From Tepidiforma sp. (lineage in GTDB: Bacteria > Chloroflexota > Dehalococcoidia > Tepidiformales > Tepidiformaceae): 64,000 bases of DNA. Both the position numbers and the translations under genes were made by a program. Below the pieces are notes generated by a model. It did not search any database. It was not told where the DNA came from and was given only the letters and a program-made list of their open reading frames with translations. This document shows positions 53,403 to 64,000 of this stretch, piece by piece; within the stretch, counting starts at the first letter, position 1; each line of letters starts with the position of its first letter. The stretch covers positions 191,906 through 255,905 of the forward strand of contig BPIE01000002.1 in the NCBI GenBank assembly GCA_026003935.1. Direction: 5' to 3'.

Positions 53403-55061
53403 ATGACTTCAAAGACGACGCTACGTGTGATTCCGCTGGGCGGCCTTGGAGAGATCGGCCGCAACATGATGCTGCTCGAGTACGGTGAGGACATCATCGT
53501 CATCGACGTCGGGCTGATGTTCCCCGAGGAGGAGATGCTCGGGGTCGACCTGGTCATCCCGGATTTCAGCTACCTCAGGGAGCGCAAGGAGCGGGTGCGG
53601 GCAGTGTTCCTGACTCACGGGCACGAGGACCACGTGGGTGCCCTGCCGTACTTCCTGAAGGAGTTCGATGTGCCGGTCTACAGCACACGGCTGACGGACG
53701 GCCTGGTCCGGGTGAAGCTGCAGGAGCACCGGCTGGCGCAGAAAGCAACGACGCACGTTGTGGAGCCGGGGCAGCTCATCGAGGCGGGGGTGTTCCGGGT
53801 CGAGTTTTTCACCGTCGCGCATTCGATCCCGGATGCGTGCGGGCTGATCATCCACACGCCGCTGGGGCCGGTGGTCCACACGGGCGACTTCAAGCTCGAC
53901 CACACGCCGGTGATGGACCAGCACACCGACCTGATACGGCTGGCGCAAATTGGGGCGCAGGGGTGTCTGCTGCTGCTGGCGGATTCGACGTATGCGGAGA
54001 TCGACGGGTATACGCCGAGCGAGCAGCTGGTGGGTGAAGCGCTCAAGCAGATCATGGTCAACGCGCAAGGGCGGGTGATTGTGGCGACGTTTGCGTCGCT
54101 CATTTCGCGCGTGCAGCAGGTTATCGACGCTGCGGTGTTCACCGGCCGAAAGGTCTTCGTGACTGGGCGGTCGATGATCGACAACGTCGCCATGGCGCGC
54201 CAGCTGGGGTATCTGCAGGCGCCGGAGGGGACGATTGTTGGTGTCGAGGAGATGCGGAATACGCCTCCGTCGAAGCTGGTGGTGGTGACGACCGGCAGCC
54301 AGGGCGAGCCGACAAGTGCGCTGACGCGCATGGCGAACGGCGACCATCGGCATATCCAGATTACGAAAGGGGATACGGTAGTGCTGTCGGCATCGCCGAT
54401 TCCCGGGAATGAACAGGCGGTGTACCGGAATGTGGACAATCTCTTCCGGCTGGGGGCGGACGTGCTCTACAACCGGATTTCGAACATCCATGTCCGGGGC
54501 CATGCGAGCCGGGAGGAGCTGAAGATTATCCAGAGTCTGCTCCAGCCGGAGTATTTCGTTCCGATTCACGGCGAGTACCGCCATCTCGTGGTGCATGCGC
54601 GGCTGGCCGAGTCGGTGGGGGTTCCGCCGGGGAATGCGTTCGTGCTGACGGACGGGGACGTGCTGGAGATCGATGAAGAGGCGGCGTGGGTCTCGGACCG
54701 GGTGCCGGCGAGCTATGTGTACGTCGACGGGCTCGGCATCGGGGATGTCGACCAGCTCATCCTGCGAGACCGGGCGCATCTCTCGACGGATGGCGTGGTG
54801 GTTGTCATCGTCGCGGTGGAGAAGCAGACAGGTGCGCTGGAGCGGCCGGCGGAGATCCTAGCGCGGGGTTTCGTCGACCTGGAAGAGCGCGAGGACCTTG
54901 CGGAGCGTACGCGGGAGGTGGTGGCGAAGGCGCTGCAAGGTGCCGAACACTACGCGGAGTTCGGCGACATCAACAGCCGGATCCGGGACGCGGTGAGCAA
55001 GTTCCTCTATGATGAGACGCGCAGGCGCCCGATGGTGCTGACCGTGACAGTCGAGGTCTAG
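53403..55061 (+). CDS. rnj: Ribonuclease J
   Basis: 552 residues. Metallo-beta-lactamase/beta-CASP nuclease: LGGLGEIGRNMMLLEYGEDI, zinc motif HGHEDHVG, HSIPDACG, HTGDFKLDHTPV, and the beta-CASP ATFASLISRVQQ and NVDNLFRLGADVLY regions, then the C-terminal domain. It performs 5'-3' exo- and endonucleolytic RNA decay and maturation. TAGGAGCTC precedes the ATG. Confidence 0.95.
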   Translation: MTSKTTLRVIPLGGLGEIGRNMMLLEYGEDIIVIDVGLMFPEEEMLGVDLVIPDFSYLRERKERVRAVFLTHGHEDHVGALPYFLKEFDVPVYSTRLTDGLVRVKLQEHRLAQKATTHVVEPGQLIEAGVFRVEFFTVAHSIPDACGLIIHTPLGPVVHTGDFKLDHTPVMDQHTDLIRLAQIGAQGCLLLLADSTYAEIDGYTPSEQLVGEALKQIMVNAQGRVIVATFASLISRVQQVIDAAVFTGRKVFVTGRSMIDNVAMARQLGYLQAPEGTIVGVEEMRNTPPSKLVVVTTGSQGEPTSALTRMANGDHRHIQITKGDTVVLSASPIPGNEQAVYRNVDNLFRLGADVLYNRISNIHVRGHASREELKIIQSLLQPEYFVPIHGEYRHLVVHARLAESVGVPPGNAFVLTDGDVLEIDEEAAWVSDRVPASYVYVDGLGIGDVDQLILRDRAHLSTDGVVVVIVAVEKQTGALERPAEILARGFVDLEEREDLAERTREVVAKALQGAEHYAEFGDINSRIRDAVSKFLYDETRRRPMVLTVTVEV

Positions 55062-55138
55062 GTTGGCAAGTTTGTGAGCGGGCGCGTGGCCGGGACCAGC
55101 GGGGGGTTTTCGGCCGGCAGCTGAGGAGTGCAGGTCGT

Positions 55139-57607
55139 ATGGCGGCACGCACGACGAGGGGCCGGGCCCGCCCGGCGCGTTCGCCGGCCCGGCGGAGTAC
55201 GAGAAGTTCCAGGCGCGGGCAGCAGTTGGTGTGGCTTCGGCGGTGGTGGAAGCCCGCGGTTGGGTGTGCCGGCGTGGCGGCGCTGGCGGCGTGGGTGGCG
55301 CTGTTCGACGGGGCGGCGGCGCTCGAACGCGGGCGCGATGCGGTGCTGCGGACGCTGGGGTTTGGGCTGGCGGTTCTGGCTGGGTGGGCGCTGTACGGGG
55401 CGGTGGTGAGCTGGCGGGCGTGGTTTCTCGACCGGGCGCTGCTCGTACGGCGGACGGCGGGGGTTGCTGCGCTGGGCCTGTTCGCGTGGGGGCTGCTGGG
55501 GCTGAACGAAGCGCGCTGGAGCGTGGGGGCGGTGGATTTCTCCGAGGTGAGCCTCGGCGGCAGGGTGGGGCAGGCGCTGGTAGCGGGCGTGCTCGGGAAG
55601 GCAGCATGGCTGAGCCTGTTCATCATCGCAGCGGCGCTCCTTGCGCCGGGGCCGACGCGGTGGGTTGCCACGCACGTGCCGCTCTGGCTGGAGGAAGCAT
55701 GGCATCGGCGGCTTCCGCACCGGGCGGTTGCGGCGGTGGGACGTTGGGTGGCGTTCATCTTCCGGCGGCCGGAGCGTGACGAGGAGGTCGTCATTGGGGC
55801 GTCGGAATTCGGGCGGCTTCAGCCTGCGGGCCCGGCGCTGGAGGCGCCGCCGGTGGTGTTCAGGCCGAGGATCGACCCCGGTGCCCCGGCTTCGCCTCTC
55901 GGGGCTGGCGCGGCGGCGACGTTTGCGCCGGCGGCTGGCGACGACCTCGAGACGCCGGAGCAGGTTGAAGAGGACCTGCCGGCAGCCTTCGCACCCGAAC
56001 CGGGGGAATCGGATGACGCGGCCGAGGATGCCGCGCCGGCACAACTCGACCTTCCGCTAGAGACGAAGAGCGGGTGGCATCTGCCGGCGATGGAGCTGCT
56101 CAATCCTCCGCAGCCGAGCGCGAGCCGGAGGCACGACAATGCGGCGCGCGCGCAGTTGATTGTTGACACGCTGGCGAGCTTCGGGGTCGATGCGACGGTG
56201 GTGGAGATTAACGAAGGGCCGACGGTGACCCAATTCGGCGTGGAGCCGGGCTGGGAGATTCGCTACAAGGAGGTGCCCCTCCGGGACGAGAGCGGGAAGC
56301 CGCTGGTGGGGCCGGACGGGCGGCCGCGTACCGAGCGTGTGGAGGTGTCGCGGACGCGGGTCCGGGTGAACAAGATTACGGCGCTGCAGAATGACCTTGC
56401 GCTGGCGCTGGCGGCCCCGAGCCTGCGCATCGAGGCGCCGGTCCCCGGGCGTGCCATCGTTGGTATCGAGGTGCCGAACGACAGCGCGACGGTCGTCACG
56501 CTCCGTTCGGTGATGGAGACGAAGGAGTTTGCCGAGCTGGCGAGGAAGTCGAAGCTCGCGATCGCGCTGGGCAAAGGCGTTGCGGGGGCGCCCGTGGTCG
56601 CCGACCTTGCGGACATGCCGCACCTGCTCATCGCGGGGGCGACAGGTTCGGGGAAGAGCGTCTGCATGAACGCCATCATCGCGTGCATCATGATGAACGC
56701 GACGCCGGACGATGTGCGGTTCGTGATGGTGGACCCGAAGCGGGTGGAGCTGGTCGGGTATTCGGGCATCCCGCACATGGCGTTCAGCGAGGTCATCGTG
56801 GACATGGACAAGGTGGTGGGGGTGCTGCAGGCGGTGGTTGGGGAGATGGAGGCGCGGTACAAGAAGTTCGCGGAGCTCGGGGTCCGGAACATCGGGGCCT
56901 ACAACAAGCACCCGCGGACGTTGAAGAAGCTGCCGTACTGGGTGGTCATCATCGATGAGCTGGCGGACCTCATGATGGCGGCGCCGTTCGAGGTGGAGAA
57001 GCTGATCTGCCGGCTTGCGCAGCTCGCCCGGGCGACGGGGATTCACCTCATCGTGGCGACGCAGCGGCCTTCGGTGGATGTCGTGACAGGGCTCATCAAG
57101 GCGAACTTCCCGACGCGGATCGCGTTTGCGGTGACGTCGCAGACGGATTCGCGGACGATTCTCGACATGGGCGGGGCGGAGAAACTGCTGGGGCGGGGCG
57201 ACATGCTCTACCTGCCTCGTGATGTGGGGAAGCCGATTCGCATCCAGGGCGTGTACCTGTCGGACGCGGAGGTGGAGCGGCTGGTGACGTTCTGGAAGGA
57301 CGACCGGTTCCGAGCGCTGGCGCCGGAGACCGCGGACCGGCTGCTGGAGGAGGCGCTTGCTGCACAGAACGGCGGCGATGCGGATATCGAGGTAGATGCG
57401 GAGGAGCCGGCGGTCGCCCAGGCGCGGGCGCTGGCGGCGAAACACCAGCGGGTCTCGCCGGCACTGCTCCAGCGGCGGCTGCGGGTGGGCTATTTGAAGG
57501 CGACGAAGATCCTCGAGCTGCTGGAGGAGGAAGGCGTCGTGGGGCCGCGCGAGGAAGGGGATTCACGGCGGGTCCTCGTGCAAGAGGGCGCCGGGGACGA
57601 TGCCTGA
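55139..57607 (+). CDS. ftsK: DNA translocase FtsK/SpoIIIE
   Basis: 822 residues. An Arg-rich N-terminus, four membrane helices (about 39-190), a linker, the alpha-domain (FGVDATVVEINEGPTVTQFG), the motor with Walker A GATGSGKSV, Walker B VVIIDELADLM, and the gamma winged helix (VSPALLQRRLRVGYLKATKI) that reads KOPS-type polarity sites. It pumps chromosome termini through the division septum. Starts 77 bases after rnj. Confidence 0.95.
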   Translation: MAARTTRGRARPARSPARRSTRSSRRGQQLVWLRRWWKPAVGCAGVAALAAWVALFDGAAALERGRDAVLRTLGFGLAVLAGWALYGAVVSWRAWFLDRALLVRRTAGVAALGLFAWGLLGLNEARWSVGAVDFSEVSLGGRVGQALVAGVLGKAAWLSLFIIAAALLAPGPTRWVATHVPLWLEEAWHRRLPHRAVAAVGRWVAFIFRRPERDEEVVIGASEFGRLQPAGPALEAPPVVFRPRIDPGAPASPLGAGAAATFAPAAGDDLETPEQVEEDLPAAFAPEPGESDDAAEDAAPAQLDLPLETKSGWHLPAMELLNPPQPSASRRHDNAARAQLIVDTLASFGVDATVVEINEGPTVTQFGVEPGWEIRYKEVPLRDESGKPLVGPDGRPRTERVEVSRTRVRVNKITALQNDLALALAAPSLRIEAPVPGRAIVGIEVPNDSATVVTLRSVMETKEFAELARKSKLAIALGKGVAGAPVVADLADMPHLLIAGATGSGKSVCMNAIIACIMMNATPDDVRFVMVDPKRVELVGYSGIPHMAFSEVIVDMDKVVGVLQAVVGEMEARYKKFAELGVRNIGAYNKHPRTLKKLPYWVVIIDELADLMMAAPFEVEKLICRLAQLARATGIHLIVATQRPSVDVVTGLIKANFPTRIAFAVTSQTDSRTILDMGGAEKLLGRGDMLYLPRDVGKPIRIQGVYLSDAEVERLVTFWKDDRFRALAPETADRLLEEALAAQNGGDADIEVDAEEPAVAQARALAAKHQRVSPALLQRRLRVGYLKATKILELLEEEGVVGPREEGDSRRVLVQEGAGDDA

Positions 57608-57613
57608 TAGACT
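57608..57613 (+). promoter_or_regulatory. Probable -10 box TAGACT
   Basis: TAGACT begins 15 bases before the GTG of the carboxyltransferase gene, just after the ftsK stop codon. A GGAG follows it. Confidence 0.4.
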
Positions 57614-57622
57614 GGAGCGAGC

Positions 57623-59419
57623 GTGAAAGGATTGAAGGCTCTCCTGCGACGAGGCGATGGGGCTCTGCAGCCGGAACCGGAGCGGCAGCCCGAGCGCTGC
57701 CTTTCGTGCGGGGCGAATCTCGAAGGCTCGCGGCTGTACGAGCGGTTCCGGGTGTGCCATGCCTGCGGGTTTCACTTTCATTTGACGGCGCAGGAGCGAG
57801 TGGCAACGCTCGTCGACCTCGGGACGTTTCACGAGCAGGACCGGGGTGTTTCGGCGATCGACCCGCTCTCGTTCCCGGGGAGCGGGAGGGCGTCATACCG
57901 GTCGCGGGTGGTCCAGGAGCAGCGGCGAACGCGGCTGACGGAAGCGGTCGTGACGGGCCGGGGGGCGATTGGGGGGCACGATGTCGTGCTTGGGGTTGTG
58001 GACTTCGCGTTTCTCGGGGGTTCGATTGGGGTAGCGGCTGGAGAACGGCTGGCGCGCGCGTTCGAGCGGGCGCGGGCGCGGAAGCTGCCCGTGGTGCTCG
58101 TGTGTTCGACGTCGGGCACCCGAATGCAGGAGGGGCTGCTGGCACTGATGCAGGGTCCTCGGATTGCGGTTGCTGCCGAGCGCCACGCCCGCGAGGGGCT
58201 GCCGTACATCTGTGTGCTGACGGATCCGACGACGGGGTCGGCCTATTCGGGATTCATCAACCTGGCGGATGTCCTGATTGCCGAGCCGAATGCGCTGGTT
58301 GGGTACGCGGCGCTGCGGGCGCTGGAGGCGTCGGCGAAGAATGGGCTGCCGGAGGGCGCGCACACGTCCGAGGCGCACCTGCGGCACGGGCTCATCGATG
58401 CGGTGGTCTCGCGCCCGCAGCTGCGGGACACGCTGGCGGGGCTATTGGACCTGCTGGACCGGCACAGTCCGGTCAACGGCCTGAGCGCGGGGCGGCCGGG
58501 GCACGTCCACCACACGCCACGTCCTGCGTGGCAGCAGGTGCAGCTGTCCCGGCACGAGAATCGGCCGACGAGCCGCGAGTTTATCCAGCGGATGACGACG
58601 GCGTTTTTCGAGCTGCGCGGCGACCGGAGCGGCATCGACGACCCGACCGTGGTGGCCGGGATTGGGGCTATTGACGGCGAGGCCGCAGTGTTCATTGGTC
58701 AGGTTCGGCCGCACGTCGGGGAGCACAACGGCGTCATCGGGCCCGCGGGGTTCCGGAAGGCGGCGAGGGCCATTCGGCTCGGGTCGCGGCTGGGGCTGCC
58801 GGTCGTGACCCTCGTGGACACGGCCGGGGCGGACCCGTCGCTGGCGGCTGAGGAGGCGGGACAGGGGAGTGCAATTGCGCGGTGTATGGCGGAGATGCTG
58901 GCGGCGGCTTCGCCGACCATCTCGGTGATCATCGGGGAGGGCAATTCGGAAGCGGCGATGGCGATGGCAGCCGCCGACCGGGTATTGATGCTTGACAATG
59001 CGGTGTACGAGGTGGTTCGCCCCGAGGATGCTGCCGCGGTCCTGGAGGGCGGGCCGGCGGAGGTGGCTGAGCGGCTTCGGCTGACCTCGCACGACTGTCT
59101 GCGGCTGGGAATCGTGGACCACACGGTGGCGGAGCCGGGCGAGGGTGCGCACACGGACCACGCGGAGGCGGCGGCGCTGCTGCGCCGGGCCCTGGTGCGG
59201 GAGCTTGGCCGGTTGCGGCGGATGCGGCAGCGGCGGCGGCTGGAGGCGCGCTACGCGCGCTACCGGGAGATGGGTTCGACACGGAGCTGGCTGCGGGGGC
59301 GGCTGGAGCGGCGCTGGGCGCATCTGCAGGACCGTGTCGGCGGGGCGTTCGAACGGTTGCGGGGGCGGGCCTTCGGGCGGCGGCCGGACTTCCCGGAGGA
59401 CAGCGGCATCCCCGTGTGA
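57623..59419 (+). CDS. accD-accA: Acetyl-CoA carboxylase carboxyltransferase, beta and alpha subunits fused
   Basis: 598 residues. Residues 26-48 form the AccD zinc finger (C26-x2-C29, C45-x2-C48). The AccD carboxyltransferase region follows (FLGGSIGVAAGERLARAFER; CSTSGTRMQEG; AYSGFINLADVLIAEPNALV). From about 310 comes the AccA half (LSRHENRPTSREFIQ; LPVVTLVDTAGADPSLAAEE; VIIGEGNSEAAMAMAAADRV). It transfers CO2 from carboxybiotin to acetyl-CoA, making malonyl-CoA for FabD. In most bacteria the halves are separate; the fused form is known in Chloroflexota and some others. GTG start. Confidence 0.93.
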   Translation: MKGLKALLRRGDGALQPEPERQPERCLSCGANLEGSRLYERFRVCHACGFHFHLTAQERVATLVDLGTFHEQDRGVSAIDPLSFPGSGRASYRSRVVQEQRRTRLTEAVVTGRGAIGGHDVVLGVVDFAFLGGSIGVAAGERLARAFERARARKLPVVLVCSTSGTRMQEGLLALMQGPRIAVAAERHAREGLPYICVLTDPTTGSAYSGFINLADVLIAEPNALVGYAALRALEASAKNGLPEGAHTSEAHLRHGLIDAVVSRPQLRDTLAGLLDLLDRHSPVNGLSAGRPGHVHHTPRPAWQQVQLSRHENRPTSREFIQRMTTAFFELRGDRSGIDDPTVVAGIGAIDGEAAVFIGQVRPHVGEHNGVIGPAGFRKAARAIRLGSRLGLPVVTLVDTAGADPSLAAEEAGQGSAIARCMAEMLAAASPTISVIIGEGNSEAAMAMAAADRVLMLDNAVYEVVRPEDAAAVLEGGPAEVAERLRLTSHDCLRLGIVDHTVAEPGEGAHTDHAEAAALLRRALVRELGRLRRMRQRRRLEARYARYREMGSTRSWLRGRLERRWAHLQDRVGGAFERLRGRAFGRRPDFPEDSGIPV

Positions 59420-59512
59420 GGTGCGGGCTGGACCGGGGGCACCGGGGCAGGGAAACTCGCGGTATCGGCCGCGCGAGGGAACGCACTGGAAGCGACTGAC
59501 CCTCTCCTCGTT

Positions 59513-60316
59513 TTGCTCGGTTTTGCGGTTGGCGCCTTCGGCACGCTGGTGGGGGCGGGCGGCGGGTTCGTGCTGGTGCCTGTGCTGCTGCTGGTGTACC
59601 CGGACAAGGACCCCGAGACGATCACGGCGATTTCGCTGCTGGTGGTTTGCGCGAACGCGGCTTCGGGTTCGGTGGCGTACGCGCGGCAGGGCCGAATCGA
59701 CTACCGGTCGGCGTGGTGGTTCATCCTGGGGACGTTCCCGGGGGCGGTTGCCGGCGCGATTGTGGTGGGTTTCGTGCCGCGGCGGCTCTTCGATGCGGTC
59801 TTTGCGGTGCTGCTCGCGGGGGTTGGGGTGTACCTGCTGGTGCGGCGGCACGAGCAGGCGATTGTGGAGCCGGTCCGGGGGCGGGGAGTGGTGCGGCGGG
59901 TGGTGCGGGACGTGCACGGCAACACGTATGCGTATTCGTATCAGCTGTGGAAGGGGGTGGCGATCAGCACGCTGGTGGGATTCGTGAGCAGCCTGTTGGG
60001 GATTGGCGGGGGCATCATCCATGTGCCGATCATGGCCACGGTGCTGCACTTCCCGGTCCATATTGCTGCAGCCACCTCGCATTTCGTGCTGGCATTCATG
60101 GCGGCCGAGGGGACGGCGGTCCACGTAGCGCAAGGCGTGATCGGGTGGGACCGGTCGCTGGGGCAAGCGGTGCTGCTGGCGGCGGGGGCTATCCCGGGGG
60201 CGCAGGTCGGGGCACGGCTGGCGCACCGGCTGCACGGGGGCCTGATCCTGCGGGCACTGGCGGGTGCGCTGCTGCTCGTGGCGTTCCGGCTGGCGCTAAA
60301 GGCCGGCGGCCTGTGA
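59513..60316 (+). CDS. TauE/SafE family membrane protein
   Basis: About 267 residues, eight helices with the paired Gly-rich motifs [18 protein letters not shown] and [16 protein letters not shown]. Probably an anion permease; substrate unknown. The start is uncertain: TTG at 59513 has no ribosome-binding site, while an in-frame CTG at 59486 has GAGGGA six bases upstream and would add nine residues. It sits between accD-accA and gatB on the same strand. Confidence 0.85.
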   Translation: MLGFAVGAFGTLVGAGGGFVLVPVLLLVYPDKDPETITAISLLVVCANAASGSVAYARQGRIDYRSAWWFILGTFPGAVAGAIVVGFVPRRLFDAVFAVLLAGVGVYLLVRRHEQAIVEPVRGRGVVRRVVRDVHGNTYAYSYQLWKGVAISTLVGFVSSLLGIGGGIIHVPIMATVLHFPVHIAAATSHFVLAFMAAEGTAVHVAQGVIGWDRSLGQAVLLAAGAIPGAQVGARLAHRLHGGLILRALAGALLLVAFRLALKAGGL

Positions 60317-60345
60317 TGGAGCGGCCGGCATGGGGGTGTTTCCGG

Positions 60346-60374
60346 TTACCCCTTGCGGGGTGCGCGCCTATACT
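60346..60374 (+). promoter_or_regulatory. Promoter with -35 TTACCC and -10 TATACT
   Basis: TTACCC and TATACT are separated by 17 bases and lie upstream of gatB, which also has a GGAGGAGG-type ribosome-binding site. It is the only promoter in the window where both boxes are arguable. Confidence 0.5.
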
Positions 60375-60405
60375 CGGGAGGTGTCCACTCGGCGGAGGAG
60401 GCAGC

Positions 60406-61878
<1,473 letters not shown>

Positions 61879-61910
61879 TCAGTCGCCCAATCGTTATCGA
61901 CGCGCGGTGG

Positions 61911-61916
61911 TACACT
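61911..61916 (+). promoter_or_regulatory. Probable -10 box TACACT, leaderless arrangement
   Basis: TACACT begins 14 bases before the ATG of the YvcK gene; no ribosome-binding site lies between them. Confidence 0.45.
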
Positions 61917-61924
61917 TGGTGCCC

Positions 61925-63277
61925 ATGACGTGGCGCCGGGTCCGGGACCACTCAGCGCTGAAGTGGCTGTACCCGGGCATGCACATCAAGCGCTGGCTGG
62001 TGCTGCTGCTCTTCGGGGTGGTGTTGATGGGGTTGGGCATCGCCTACATCCTGCGGGAGGCGTACCTGCAGGCGCCGCTGCCGGGGATTTTTTACTACCT
62101 CACGCTGCAGTTCATCCCGAGGTGGGTGCGGGGCCTGCTGTTCATCTCGGCGTCGTTGGGGACGGTAGGCCTGGCGGTGTACAAGCTGAACCAGTCGCTG
62201 TTGTACGCGTTCGTGCGCCCGGACTGGCGGGACCAGAACCTGGCGGAGGCGATTTACGCGAAGCGGTTCCTGAGCCGAGGGCCGAAGATCGTGGCTGTCG
62301 GCGGCGGGACCGGGCTTTCGACGCTGTTGCGCGGGCTGAAGAACTACACGAGCAACCTGACGGCGATTGTGACGGTGGCCGACGACGGCGGGAGTACCGG
62401 GCGGCTGCGGCAGGAGTTTGGGGTGGTCGCCCCGGGCGACCTGCGGCAGTGCATCGCCGCGCTGGCGGAGGCCGAACCGCTGATGACGAAGCTGTTCCAG
62501 TACCGGTTCACGAACGGGGCCGGGCTGGAGGGGCACTCGTTCGGGAACCTGTTCATCGTGGCGATGTCGGAGGTGACGGGAAATTTCGAGGCCGCCATTC
62601 ACGAGGCGAGCCGGGTGTTGAACGTCCGCGGTACGATCCTGCCTTCGACGCTGGAGGATGTGACGCTAAGCGCCCGGACGCATGAAGACGAGGTGGTGCA
62701 TGGGGAGCACAATATTTCGGAGCGGGGCGCGGCGATTCGCGAGGTGTACCTGAATCCGTCGAACGCGGAGGCGCACCCGGACGCGGTGCGGGCGATTCTT
62801 GACGCGGACATGGTGGTGATTGGTCCGGGGAGCCTGTACACCAGCGTGCTGCCGAACCTTCTGGTCGAAGGCATTCGAAAGGCGGTGCAGCAGACTTCGG
62901 CGCTGCGGGTGTTCGTTTGCAATGTCGCGACGCAGCACGGCGAGACGGACGGGTTTGGGGTTGCGGAGCACATCGAGGCGCTGGAGCGGCACGCGGGGCA
63001 GGGGATTGTGCAGGTGGTGGTGGCGAACAACAACATTGCGCCGGAGCTGCCAGAGGCATGGCATGCGGAGGCGGTCAAGGTTTCGGCCGAGGCCGTGAGG
63101 GCCCACCCGGGCATTCGGCTGGTGGAGGCGGATGTGGTAGCTGAGGAGAACCGCTACCGGCACGACCCGCACAAGCTCGCGGCTACGATCATGCGGCTGT
63201 ACGATCAGCGGGATTCGCTGAATATTTCACCGCGACGGGCGCTTCCGCAGGAGGAGCCGGTCGCGCTCGTACGGTAG
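61925..63277 (+). CDS. yvcK: YvcK/CofD-family protein, membrane-anchored
   Basis: 450 residues. Two N-terminal membrane helices (about 21-45 and 70-90) precede the 2-phospho-L-lactate-transferase-like domain: VAVGGGTGLSTLLRGLKNYT, TVADDGGSTGRLRQEFG, PPGDLRQ-like PGDLRQCIAAL, HSFGNLFIVAM and IGPGSLYTSVLPNLLV. In Bacillus, YvcK is needed for growth on gluconeogenic sources and for cell-wall placement; it binds UDP sugars. The anchored form fits Chloroflexota and cyanobacteria. secG follows six bases later. Confidence 0.9.
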   Translation: MTWRRVRDHSALKWLYPGMHIKRWLVLLLFGVVLMGLGIAYILREAYLQAPLPGIFYYLTLQFIPRWVRGLLFISASLGTVGLAVYKLNQSLLYAFVRPDWRDQNLAEAIYAKRFLSRGPKIVAVGGGTGLSTLLRGLKNYTSNLTAIVTVADDGGSTGRLRQEFGVVAPGDLRQCIAALAEAEPLMTKLFQYRFTNGAGLEGHSFGNLFIVAMSEVTGNFEAAIHEASRVLNVRGTILPSTLEDVTLSARTHEDEVVHGEHNISERGAAIREVYLNPSNAEAHPDAVRAILDADMVVIGPGSLYTSVLPNLLVEGIRKAVQQTSALRVFVCNVATQHGETDGFGVAEHIEALERHAGQGIVQVVVANNNIAPELPEAWHAEAVKVSAEAVRAHPGIRLVEADVVAEENRYRHDPHKLAATIMRLYDQRDSLNISPRRALPQEEPVALVR

Positions 63278-63283
63278 GTTCCC

Positions 63284-63502
63284 ATGCTGATGAACTTGCT
63301 CCAGATTTTCGTTTCGGCGCTGCTGATTCTTGTCGTGCTTCTGCAGGTCAAAGGGAGCGGATTCGGGGCGGCGCTCGGGGGGATGTCGGGCGGTTCGGTG
63401 TACCGGACGAAGCGGGGGCTGGAGCGGACGCTGTTCCAGGCGACGATTCTGCTGGTGATTGTGTTCATCTTTGTGTCATTCCTGAGCGTGGAGTGGCAGT
63501 AG
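63284..63502 (+). CDS. secG: Preprotein translocase subunit SecG
   Basis: 72 residues with two helices (LLQIFVSALLILVVLLQV; LFQATILLVIVFIFVSFL) separated by the Gly-rich loop GSGFGAALGGMSGGSVY, the SecG pattern. Accessory subunit of the SecYEG channel. Confidence 0.93.
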   Translation: MLMNLLQIFVSALLILVVLLQVKGSGFGAALGGMSGGSVYRTKRGLERTLFQATILLVIVFIFVSFLSVEWQ

Positions 63503-63509
63503 CGGGCTG

Positions 63510-64000
63510 ATGGAAGCGAACGGTCGGGCGCGTTCGCGCCTCGCGTTCGTGGTGGTTGGGAGCATCGCTGCTGCGGTGCTGGCGGCGAGTGTGGCGCTCG
63601 GGCTGCGACTGACCGGGAACGATTCGGTCGTGCTGCCCGGCGCGGCGACCTACTCGGAGGCCGTCGCGGGCACCTGGCAGCGGGTGAACCCGCTCTTCGT
63701 CAATGCGAACGAGGTCGATGCGGACCTTGCCGGGCTGGTCTTCTCGGGGCTGGTGCGGGTGGACCGGGAGGGCCGGGTGGTGCCGGACCTGGCAGCCGAG
63801 CTTCCGGAGGTGACCGATGGAGGCACGACCTACACGTTTCGCATCCGGGCCAACGCCCGGTGGCATGATGGCGAGCCGGTAACGAGCCGGGACGTTGCGT
63901 TCACGGTGCGGCTGCTGCAAGACCCGGATTTCGATGACCCGGCGATGGCGGAGGGCTGGAACGGGGTGACGGTGGAAACGCCGGACCTGAGCACGGTGGT
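63510..64000 (+). CDS. Peptide/solute ABC transporter substrate-binding protein, family 5 (truncated by window end)
   Basis: The first 163 residues are visible. An N-terminal signal or anchor helix (LAFVVVGSIAAAVLAASVAL) is followed by the family-5 solute-binding start: YSEAVAGTWQRVNPLF, DLAGLVFSGLVRVDREGRVV, DLAAELPEV, TYTFRIRANARWHDGEPVTS and DVAFTVRLLQDPDF. It delivers oligopeptides or similar ligands to an ABC importer. It starts eight bases after secG; the rest lies beyond the window. Confidence 0.85.
   Translation, partial: MEANGRARSRLAFVVVGSIAAAVLAASVALGLRLTGNDSVVLPGAATYSEAVAGTWQRVNPLFVNANEVDADLAGLVFSGLVRVDREGRVVPDLAAELPEVTDGGTTYTFRIRANARWHDGEPVTSRDVAFTVRLLQDPDFDDPAMAEGWNGVTVETPDLSTV

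Overview
The window is a GC-rich, densely packed bacterial chromosome segment. Its closest fit is a member of the phylum Chloroflexota, probably a thermophilic Dehalococcoidia or Tepidiforma-like lineage. This placement is inference: it rests on a fused accD-accA gene, membrane-anchored YvcK/CofD, RNase J next to FtsK, ATG/GTG starts with TANNNT boxes directly upstream, and mixed acyl-CoA and respiratory genes. A 16S rRNA gene or marker phylogeny would be decisive, and none is present. No rRNA genes, CRISPR array, phage or insertion sequence were seen. Two tRNA genes are present (Arg-CCT and Lys-TTT).

Layout. 1-4.1 kb: 3' end of ahcY, then a leftward operon running amidohydrolase, TIM-barrel-like protein, enoyl-CoA hydratase, mutY. 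4.2-8.2 kb: DinB-like protein, a six-helix chemotaxis-type receptor, cyclophilin, a membrane-anchored protein. 8.2-16.9 kb: an ABC system with two very large divergent FtsX-type permeases (one frameshifted) and two ATPases, the first carrying an AbrB-like tail. 17-24.6 kb: a LamG/Pro-Thr-repeat surface protein, dnaE2, a hotdog thioesterase, ribF and tyrS.

24.6-34.4 kb is the most interesting block. A leftward operon encodes a Tat-exported molybdopterin enzyme of the nitrite oxidoreductase/nitrate reductase group: alpha, a small protein, an Fe-S beta subunit fused to a TorD-type chaperone, a heme b subunit and membrane proteins. A divergent Crp/Fnr-type regulator follows, then a two-gene leftward unit (DUF2249 protein and a 12-helix heme-copper-oxidase-like protein). 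Both leftward units carry a Crp/Fnr-type palindrome at the same distance from a CATNNT box, so they look like one regulon. The tatA/tatC genes at 50.6-51.9 kb could supply the export route for the alpha subunit.

34.4-44 kb: enoyl-CoA hydratase, tRNA-Arg, a cation:proton antiporter, a SMARCAL1-like helicase (frameshifted), tRNA-Lys, a two-gene biotin-dependent carboxylase unit, a short-chain dehydrogenase (frameshifted near its end) and an acyl-CoA dehydrogenase. 44-47.1 kb: a PD-(D/E)XK-like protein, a serine recombinase that has lost its catalytic residues, and a zinc-ribbon coiled-coil protein. 47.3-64 kb: a rightward housekeeping run of YceD, rpmF, fabD, fabG, nusB, acpP, tatA, tatC, TauE, family-4 uracil-DNA glycosylase, rnj, ftsK, accD-accA, TauE, gatB, yvcK, secG and a partial peptide-binding protein.

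Three clear single-base (+1) reading-frame breaks, and one possible fourth, occur in otherwise well-conserved genes between 10 and 43 kb. Before any biological reading, these should be tested against raw reads.
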